Of a DNA stretch of 64,000 nt, positions 56,918 to 64,000 are shown piece by piece. The stretch's first letter is position 1. The number at the start of each line of letters is the position of its first letter. The DNA lies in NCBI GenBank assembly GCA_032871835.1, contig CM065297.1, positions 42,905,098 to 42,969,097 of the forward strand, given 5' to 3'. Source of the stretch: Dipteronia dyeriana (lineage: Eukaryota; Streptophyta; Magnoliopsida; Sapindales; Sapindaceae). The position numbers and the translations under genes were made by a program. The notes under the pieces were generated by a model, which saw nothing but the letters and a program-made list of their open reading frames with translations, made no database searches and was not told the DNA's origin.

Positions 56918-58014
56918 TGGTGATCGAAAATTCACTCAAGGTGAGAAATATCAGTTAACACCCTCAACCAGCTACCTAGGTCGACCGCGGGGGGGGAGGG
57001 AGGGGCGTAGGTACTTCATACCAAAGAGGTTCGAAAGAGATTAAGGGATGAGGAAGGAAGAGTGAGATTTCTAATAGAGAACTGTTTTATAAATCAAGTA
57101 GTTGATATAATTCCAGTGGAGTACAATGATCGTGGACACGATATACATTTGATCTCACTATACTCTCTCTCTCTCTCTCTCTTTCTAAACACTGTTAGAG
57201 ATGGTGAACTCGTGTTTGTCGATAAGTGGCAAAATCCAATAAGAAAAAATGGCAGAGGAGCTCTGCTATTTTTCTCTCTATTTTTTGATTTCTAGATCCT
57301 CTTGGGAATTCGTTTTTGCCACTATCTCTTTATGCGATATCTAGGTCAGATATGAGATAATCTTCTAGAAGAGAGTTTGGTCATATTTATAGGTTCTAAT
57401 TGCTTGTTGCCCACTCCGTCAATTCACAATCATAGGAACACTTATTTGGGATCTGTTGAAGTTTACTAATCGTTAACGGCATTGTGAATTGTGAATGACC
57501 ATTAAAGAGTTGACTGATTATTAATGGTGTTGATTATCTCTATTAATAAGGTTACTATCTCCATTAAAAAGTTGACTGATGGTGTTGTGAATGGCCATTG
57601 AAGAGTTTACTAATCTTCATTAATGGAGTTGATTATATTCATTAATAGGGTTACTATCTCAATTAATGGTGTTGTGAATGGTCAGTGAGGTTATCTTTCT
57701 CCTCCATGTTGTTGAGGGAGAATATGTTGATACCGTACCTTGGGGGCACGGTACCCTATTATACCGGTCCACTCTTGATGGCTTAGCATTGTTATAACAT
57801 ATTGGTACCTTATTGGAACCATTCTTCCTACTAAGCAGGGGAGGCATACATACTAGATTGGTCTTGGACTGGTAACGCGGTAATTGGGTACCAGGTTGAT
57901 GTTGTGATACCTAGGTACTATATGGGAGGTATTGTGGTACTGGTTCCGATCGATATCTAGCAATAGGTGTGATGTGGTACTGATCTTCCCAGATGACGGA
58001 GTGAATCTATCCTA
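56918..58014 (+). repeat. LARD-2 3' LTR, interrupted by element S
   Basis: Starts TGGTGATCGAAAATTCACTC and matches the 5' LTR to GAATCTATCCTA (53464 and 58014). A G-rich stretch, G8-A-G3-A-G4, lies at 56989-57005, and a (CT)n tract at about 57163-57184. Its continuation would lie beyond the right end of element S, outside the window. Confidence 0.8.
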
Positions 58015-60045
58015 TGTAAGGTTTTAGATTTGTGTTGGCTTGATTTCATAACAAAACTTCATTTCTTTGTAATGTTTAGTTGCTAAGGTGGTTCTTAATG
58101 ATAACAGCTTCAAAGAAGAAAAGCAACTTCTCATGCAAAGTTAGTCTTCAATAGGATTGATACTATTCTTGGATGCTAAGGTATCGGGATTCTTCTTCAT
58201 CTTGCAAGGCATAAGCGCACACACAAACATAACATACATTTGTATCTCTACATCATTGTGCGTCAAATTGTATCACACACTTGAATTTGAATGCTCATGC
58301 ATTGGTATGAAAGTAACATGTTTTGAAAAATGGTTGATTGAAGACTATGTCTTTGTAGTTTGTATTCTAGTGTGAAATGTGTTTGTTTGTTTATATGTTT
58401 GTATAACATGGATCTTGAACTTGATTTTAGCCTTAGATTATTCGTGATTGAGTTCCAATAAGTTTGGTTACTCATACTATTGATTTTGAGTTCTATGTTA
58501 AAAGTTATGAAACTTTCCAGTCATGTTGCATACATTGTCTTTGTCTTCATTTATCAAGTCGAATTCTTATTTTCTAGGTTGAGTTGCTAATACATCCATC
58601 TTTGTGAGGGATTCTTGGTTCATAATCTTCAAACAGATTTAAATTCAGAGTTCAAAGGCCAAAGAACGGTCGAAGAACGTGAGAGGAGCGCAAGGGAGGA
58701 GCACCATGGACAAAAGCCATCACATGGTGTGACTCTGAGATGGCGCATGGCCATCTCGGCCCAGAAGCCTTGCTTCCCCGAGATGCCTATGTATAATCTC
58801 AGGGAGGCTCTAAGGAAAAGGGTCATTTTGTTCATTTAGGTCTTGTCTCTTTTAAATCCACTCCTTACCTCTCATTTGATCACAAGTTGAGTATTGTTGA
58901 AAATTGAAGAGCACGTGCAGAATTTTTCTCTCAACTTTTGATTTTTGTTTTGTGGTAAGTTCTTCAATTCTACTCCGAAACACTTGCTTAAAAAACCAAT
59001 TTTGAGTGTCTTAAAGAGATCTACAACCAAGTATTTCTAGAACCAAAGGATGTCTTGAGTTCCACAATGATCAGATCTTCAATTCGAGATTTCATCATTG
59101 TTTAGTAAAATCATCTCCTTCTTAGTTTTCTTATTTAATCTTCATATTGATTGATTTTATTTGATTAAGATGCATGACGAGGATGATTTTGATTTTATTT
59201 TATGGTTTGTTCTATTGATTTTAAAGTTTAACAGGATTTGGGTTCATTTGATTGATTTTTAGCTAACCTTGATTTTCATGAAATTGATTCTAGTAATATA
59301 GTGTTCTTGTGTGATTAATGTCGATTTCTAGACTGATTTCATTTCTCTCAGAACTAGGTTGTAATCATTTGGTATCTCTATTTTCATATCTAAGTTCTTA
59401 GATGATGACATGCTTAGGCTATCTAGATATACTGGTTATTGTTCTCTTTAAGCAATATCTAGTTATCTTGTTGCATGTTCATAGATTGTGTTTGATCAAC
59501 ATTGTCTATATGTTTGTGATTGCATCATTTTCAATTCACTTAGATCAATGTCTTGTGAGAAGGAAGTCCTGACAATAGGTGTGAGGCCTATGATTTATTG
59601 AGCACGTGAAAGTATCATTCCTTAGAGTGATTATTTGGTTTGTGCAAGCAGAAATCACATGTCATAGAGTGGGACTTTGACTTGTGCGTTGAAAGTCTCA
59701 TTTGGGGAGTGATTCTTCAAGTTGAGCGTGGAAGTCTCGAAATGTTGAGCAAGGCGGCAACAAGTTCATTGAGTAGGATTGAAGGGTAGTTTCTAGTTGA
59801 AGGGGTCACTTGAGAGATTGTACTTCTTTTATCTACTAGTTGATTTGCTTTTGGTTGTGGTTGTGGAATCAACCCGTGGATGTTTCCTCGTCTGAGGTTT
59901 ACCACGTAAAAATCTTGTGTCATTGTTTGCAATTGTTATTTAGCATCATTAAAATTGAATTGTTTTAAAAGAAGACAAAAATTGGAGCATATACCTATTC
60001 ACTCCCCTTAGGTATATTTACACTATAAAGATAAAGGGAAATTCA
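58015..60045 (+). repeat. Element S 5' LTR
   Basis: Starts TGTAAGGTTTTAG exactly where LARD-2 homology ends, and ends AAAGGGAAATTCA. Fragments of related LTRs occur at 28437-29815, 48087-48391 and 50904-51871. Near the end is the TTTACCACGTAAAAATCTTG string (about 59898) common in plant copia LTRs. The frames at 58615-58839 and 59717-59932 are inside the LTR. Confidence 0.85.
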
Positions 60046-60047
60046 AT

Positions 60048-60059
60048 TGGTATCAGAAC
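60048..60059 (+). other. Primer-binding site of element S
   Basis: TGGTATCAGAAC, one base from the consensus TGGTATCAGAGC, two bases after the LTR's CA. Confidence 0.9.
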
Positions 60060-60126
60060 GGGTGTCTAAACACACTTAGATTGATCTTATTTGTAGTGTT
60101 TGTTATCTTGTTTTGTATGATTAATC

Positions 60127-61026
60127 ATGATTAAAGAAATGTATTCTTTTGGGACTTCTCCTGTTTAAAGTGAGTCTATTGACTTAGATGATCAAAAGAT
60201 CAAAGATCAAATTCAAGGGAATGAAAGGATCTATAAGATCAATAAGTCTTTCACTAAGAAGCTAGAAAATCATGATTGTAGCTCAAAATGTGTTACGGAT
60301 CTTAATGAAAAAAAATCTTAATCTTGAGAAAAACATGATTGATAGCAATGATAGATTAAGTATTTTGAAGCACGAAATTGGTCAAAGAGATGAATCTCTT
60401 GATCGTGCTAAGAGAATTGAAAATGTGCTTAGAGAAAAACCTAATGATCATGAGAATCAAGAGAAAGTGCTTACTGGCAAACTTAATGAGTCTAAAGAGA
60501 TGATTAACAAGATGTTAACTAGCTCTAACAAAGTGAAAGCTCTCATTAAGGTTGGAAAGCCTTCAAGCAACAAAAGAGGTTTATGATATGTTAATGATAA
60601 GTCAACTCCTTCATCTAACAAATCTACTTTTGTCAAAGCTTGTAGCAATTTGAATGTAGGTACACTCTCTAACAGTAAAGCCATGAATGTTACCGAAGGT
60701 GCCTTTGCATCAACAATTAAGGTCAAGAAAAAGACTCAACAATGCCAAAGACAAGCTACATCATCATCAAATGCAAAAGGCAAGACATCTAGTGTTGCAT
60801 GTCAAAGAGGTAAAAATGTGAGAAGGCAAAATGAGTTTAACGCTCAAGCAAATGGTAAACTTCTCAAATTCTTACCTATTTGTCATTATTGCAACATGGT
60901 AGGACACATAAGACCTAGATGTTTTGAATACATTCGTAAATATAGATTTGCCAATGATTTGCTTGATATGTTTTTGAATGGTCCTAGGCAATCAACCATG
61001 CATGGATCTAGAATTAGACCTAAATA
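60127..61026 (+). pseudogene. Element S gag, shortened and frameshifted
   Basis: Gag packages the element RNA. From the ATG at 60127 the frame hits a TAA at 60166, continues in frame to about 60310, and shifts by one base at an A8 run (60308-60315). It then reads through a charged, coiled-coil-like stretch (NVLREKPNDHENQEKVLTGK) to KPSSNKRGL, a Sirevirus gag motif, and a TGA at 60584. The following frame carries a zinc knuckle, CHYCNMVGHIRPRC (C-x2-C-x4-H-x4-C, 60881-60922), and ends at 61025. Only about 60 codons precede the coiled-coil part, so most of the capsid region seems deleted. Confidence 0.8.
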
Positions 61027-61580
61027 GACCTTGGAAAAGCATGACGAGAATAAAAGTGTTGATGATTTGATTGTTAAATCTTGTGTTGTGCCTGCCTCAT
61101 TCTACTATGGATAAGAAAGTTGATAATGCTTTGTTTGATATGTTTGAAATTGTGACTAATAGAGTCAATGTGCCTAAAAACAAGTAAAAACGTGTCAATA
61201 AAAGTAGGAATGAGAAATTTGTCAAGAAAGTTTGGGTTAAGAAAAAAACAACACAATGTTTGGTTGCACAATATGCTTTAAGAGCTAACTCATCTTATTG
61301 TTGGTACCTAGATAGCGGTTGTTCTAGGAATATGACCAGTAACTAGGAATTCTTTGAGAATCTTGTTATGAAAAATGGTGGATGGGTTACATTTGGTGAT
61401 GGCACCAAGAAACAAGTTTTAGGTAAAGGAACTATTCGCATTCCCAGGTTATCTAAACTTAAAGATACTTTGTATGTTGAAGGTCTCCAAGCTAATCTAA
61501 TAAGCATTACACACTTGTGTGTGATTTTTCATGAGGTTAGCTTTAACAAGGATGTGTGCACCATAATTGATAAAAAATGA
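61027..61580 (+). pseudogene. Element S protease region
   Basis: The aspartic protease cleaves the polyprotein. After a linker with several stops (about 61025-61190), the frame reads CWYLDSGCSRNMTSN (about 61297-61340), the copia protease active site D-S-G, with Asn where His is usual in SRHMT. A TAG interrupts just after it. The frame goes on through GGWVTFGDGTKKQVLGKG and LYVEGLQANLISI to a TGA at 61578. The active-site triad is intact, but the reading frame is not. Confidence 0.8.
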
Positions 61581-61679
61581 AAAGTTGTTTTGAAAGTCAA
61601 AAATCTCTAGATAATTGTCATTGTCTTGAATTAGGTCCTCTAACCTGTATTATGGCACATGAGTGTAACAAGCTTGAGT

Positions 61680-62576
61680 TATGACATGAAAGATTAGGCC
61701 ACAAGAACTTTAAAGATTTGAAGAAGCTTAAAAAATATAACATTGTTAGAGTTCTACCTAGTCTTTGTAAGAAAGTTGATGGAGTTTGTGAACCCTGCCA
61801 ATTTGGTAAACAAACTAGAGTGTCTCATAAAAAGAATACTAACTTTGCTACCAAGAAGCCCTTAGAACTTGTGCACATGGACCTAATGGGACCAATTCAA
61901 ACCGAAAGCATAAATGGTAAAAAATACATCTTTGTGTGTGTTGATGATTTTTCTCGGTTTGCTTGGGTTTATTTTCTTAGAGACAAGACCGAAACTTTTG
62001 GTTACTTTAAGAGATTTTGTAATCAACTTCAAAATGAAAAAGGTCTTGGAATTAAGAAAAAATGTCGTATTAGGAGTGATCGTGGTTGTGAGTTTTGTGA
62101 TGACTTAGGGATTTCTCATGAGTTCTCGGCTCTTGGAACTCCTCAACAAAATGGTATTGTTGAGAGAAAGAATCGTGTCTTGCATGAAATGTTTAGAGTC
62201 ATGCTCATTAGCAAGAAAGTCCCTAGGAATCTTTGGGCTGAAGTGGTTAATACCACTTGCTATATTTCTAATAAAGTATTTAGAAGGCCCTGAACAAAAC
62301 ACACCTCCTATGAGAATTGGAAGGGCAAGAAGCCCAATGTGAGTTACTTCCACATTTTTGGGAGTAAGTGTTTTATTTTGAATGATAGAGATCACTTAGA
62401 AAGGTTTGAAGCTAAAAGTGATATTGGTCTCTTTCTTGGGTATGCTAATAATAGTCGTGCATATAAGGTGTTCAATTTGAAAACCATGACTATTATGGAA
62501 TCTATTAATGTTAAAATAGATGATCTTAGCATGCATGATTTGTGTGTTGATAATGGTGTCAATAAACCTAAATAAC
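61680..62576 (+). pseudogene. Element S integrase, with 8-residue catalytic-core deletion
   Basis: Pre-integrase region HERLGHKNFKDLKKLK (after a stop at 61681) and CEPCQFGKQTRVSHKK, then the core: HMDLMGP (about 61876), YIFVCVDDFSRFAWVYFL, RSDRGCEFC (about 62071) and PQQNGIVERKNR (about 62142). The usual spacing from the second Asp to the catalytic Glu in copia is 35 residues. Here it is 27, because about eight residues after CEF are missing (24 bp, in frame). A TGA at 62291 shifts the product into the next frame, which gives FHIFGSKCFILNDRDHLERF and FLGYANNSRAYKVFNL up to 62575. Confidence 0.85.
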
Positions 62577-63900
62577 ATTTGTTGAAAGACACTAAAACAC
62601 CTATTGATATGATTAGTTGTGATGAAGTTGAATCTAGTCATGATAATGATGATGACATTGATGTTAGAGAAGGAAGTCATGGGTTAGAGAATGCCTTGAA
62701 TGATAATCAACATCATGAACAAGATGTTGAAACTTATATTCCTAGACTAAGAAACATGCACTGTCAAGAAGACATATAGGTGATTTAAATGAAAGGGTTA
62801 GGACTAGAAGACAACTAGCTAACCAAATTTCATATGCTTGCTACACTTCTCAAATTGAACCAAAAAATATTAATGAAGTAACTATTGATGAATATTGGGT
62901 TTGTGCCATGGAAGAAGAACTAAATCAAATTTGAGAGAAATGAAGTGTGGTCTTTAAGTCCTAGACCTAAAGATATCAATGCGATTGGTACAAAATAGGT
63001 GTTTAGGAATAAGATGGTTGAAAGTGGCAAGATAGTAAGAAATAAAGCAAGACTAGTGGCTCAAGGATACACTCATGTTGAGGGTGTAGACTTTGATGAG
63101 ACTTTTGCACCCGTTGCACGTCTTAAGTCCATTAGATTTTTGTTGTCCATTGCATGTCTTAATAAATTCAAATTGTTTCAAATGGATGTCAATAGTGCTT
63201 TTCTCAATGGATACCTTCAAGAGGAAGTGCATGTTGAACAACCTAAGGGTTTTTCAGACCCACACTCACCTAATCATGTGTTTAAGTTGAAAAAGTTCCT
63301 TTATGGACTTTAGGTAGCCCCTAGAGCTTGGTATGATAGGTTGATTCAATATCTCATTGACAACCAATATGGGAGAGGCGGCATTGATAGAACTTTATTT
63401 GTCAAGCATTATGTTAATGACATTTTTGTTACACAAACATATGTTGATGACATTGTTTTTGGGTCCACATGTAAAAAAACCAAGGTTGATGATTTTGTGA
63501 ATGTTAGGTCAAGAGAATTTGAAATGAGTATGGTAGGTGAACTTAACTAATTTCTTGGTATGCAAGTGAAACAATCTATCAATGGTATTATGTTGTCTCA
63601 ATCTAAATATGCTAGAAATCATGTTAAGAAATTCGGCCTTGAAAGTGGAAAAGAATTTGAAACACATATAAGCACTACTTTAAAACTTGACAAAGATGAA
63701 AAAGAAAAAAATGTTGATCAAAGTCTCTATAGGAGTATGATAGGTATCCTTCTCTACCTAATGGTTAGTAGGCTAGATATTTGTTTTAGTGTTGGTCTAT
63801 GTGCTAGGTTTCAAGCTAATCCAAAAGAATCTCAATTGAAAGCTGTTAAAAGAATCATTAGATATGTAAAAGGAACACATAATCTTGACTTATTTTATTC
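62577..63900 (+). pseudogene. Element S reverse transcriptase, several stops
   Basis: Reverse transcriptase copies element RNA to DNA. Recognisable blocks: KARLVAQGYTHVEGVDFDET and FAPVARLKSIRFLLSIAC (about 63040-63150), FQMDVNSAFLNGYLQEEV (about 63178), KLKKFLYGL-VAPRAWY (stop at 63311) and the catalytic YVDDIVFGST with both aspartates (YVDD 63440-63451). After a TAA at 63548: FLGMQVKQSINGIMLSQSKY, SLYRSMIGILLYLMVSRLDI and RIIRYVKGTHNLDLFY. Stops also occur at about 62571, 62777, 62930 and 62996. The active site is conserved, but the frame is broken repeatedly. Confidence 0.9.
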
Positions 63901-64000
63901 CTTTGATACTAATGATATTCTTGTTGGTTATTATGAAGCGGATTGGGCGGGAAACATTGATGATCATAAGAGCACATCGGGTGGTTACTTACACTTGGGG
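63901..64000 (+). pseudogene. Element S RNase H (cut by window end)
   Basis: Reads GYYEADWAGNIDDHKSTSGG then YLHLG, the first block of a copia RNase H (usual form GYSDADWAG...KSTSG), and runs off the window at 64000. The frame is open here. Confidence 0.85.

Larger units (their letters stand above)
52416..58014 (+). mobile_element. LARD-2: non-coding LTR element
   Basis: Direct repeats starting about 52416 and at 56918 flank a non-coding interior collinear with LARD-1: class-1 repeats, the GAGCTCGAGACCCCACT block, class-2 hairpin modules, class-3 repeats and the CTTCCCACAGACGGCGCTA motif just before the 3' LTR. The LTRs are shorter and only distantly like those of LARD-1. The 3' LTR is interrupted at 58014 by element S. 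No recognisable protein is encoded. Confidence 0.8.
58015..64000 (+). mobile_element. Sirevirus-like copia element S (5' LTR to RNase H)
   Basis: A 2.03-kb 5' LTR, tRNA-Met primer site, coiled-coil/zinc-knuckle gag and pol in the order protease, integrase, RT, RNase H. A long LTR, tRNA-Met primer site and SSNKRGL-type gag motif fit the SIRE/Maximus group. It is inserted in the 3' LTR of LARD-2; the host bases before it are TCCTA (58010-58014). The 3' end and 3' LTR lie outside the window. Several stops and shifts make it inactive. Confidence 0.85.

Overview
This window looks like heterochromatic DNA from a flowering plant with a large, repeat-rich nuclear genome. I find no intact host gene and no RNA gene. 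Almost everything I can identify is a broken long-terminal-repeat (LTR) retrotransposon, many nested inside one another. The evidence for a plant is the set of element families: Ty1/copia with initiator-tRNA-Met primer sites, a long-LTR Sirevirus-type copia, Ty3/gypsy of Tat/Athila and chromovirus character, and large non-coding LTR elements. AT-rich LTRs, (AT)n tracts and TG...CA termini fit this. I cannot name the species.

Layout. 1-4760: AT-rich, no genes, with two short-period degenerate repeats and a satellite-like ~180-187 bp tandem repeat (3745-4420). 4760-5600: LTR fragment (family T, minus). 5690-6400: gypsy integrase/polyprotein-tail pseudogene. 6590-14090: LARD-1, a non-coding LTR element with ~2.3-2.4 kb LTRs. 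14760-16990: a second family-T LTR with a foreign LTR-like piece inside it, followed by gypsy gag remnants. 16990-24109: copia element A (pol pseudogene and 3' LTR), its LTR split by gypsy element G (20351-22899). 24110-28436: gene-free, with a probable gypsy LTR. 28437-29815: Sirevirus LTR fragment. 29944-41339: copia element B, with both LTRs, degenerate gag and pol, and a target-site-flanked LTR inserted in its RNase H (37013-38833). 41340-45664: two further copia LTRs which, with B's 3' LTR, form a tandem LTR-spacer array. 45665-50903: copia element D, a deletion derivative. 50904-52415: Sirevirus and T LTR fragments. 52416-58014: LARD-2. 58015-64000: Sirevirus-like element S, with complete 5' LTR, gag and pol running off the window inside RNase H.

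How the parts relate. The order of insertion can be read from the nesting: S into LARD-2, LARD-2 into a T LTR, G into A's LTR, LARD-1 into older DNA, and B into an LTR of the LARD-2 family. The 340-bp spacer beside B comes from that LARD-2-type LTR, and B's diverged target-site duplication can be recovered from the homology. Every coding region carries stops, frameshifts or deletions, so nothing here looks able to move by itself.

Most interesting features: (1) LARD-1 and LARD-2 share a non-coding interior built from three tandem-repeat classes. One class is a ~150-bp module with a long hairpin whose two arms change in a compensatory way between copies. (2) A tandem LTR-spacer-LTR-spacer-LTR array that looks like unequal recombination. 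(3) Sharp mosaic identity between LTR copies, which looks like gene conversion. (4) A cluster of six DRE/CRT core motifs in the G LTR. (5) A run of five consecutive hairpins in the leader of copia B. All coordinates were read by eye, and LTR edges without a TG/CA or target-site signal are approximate.
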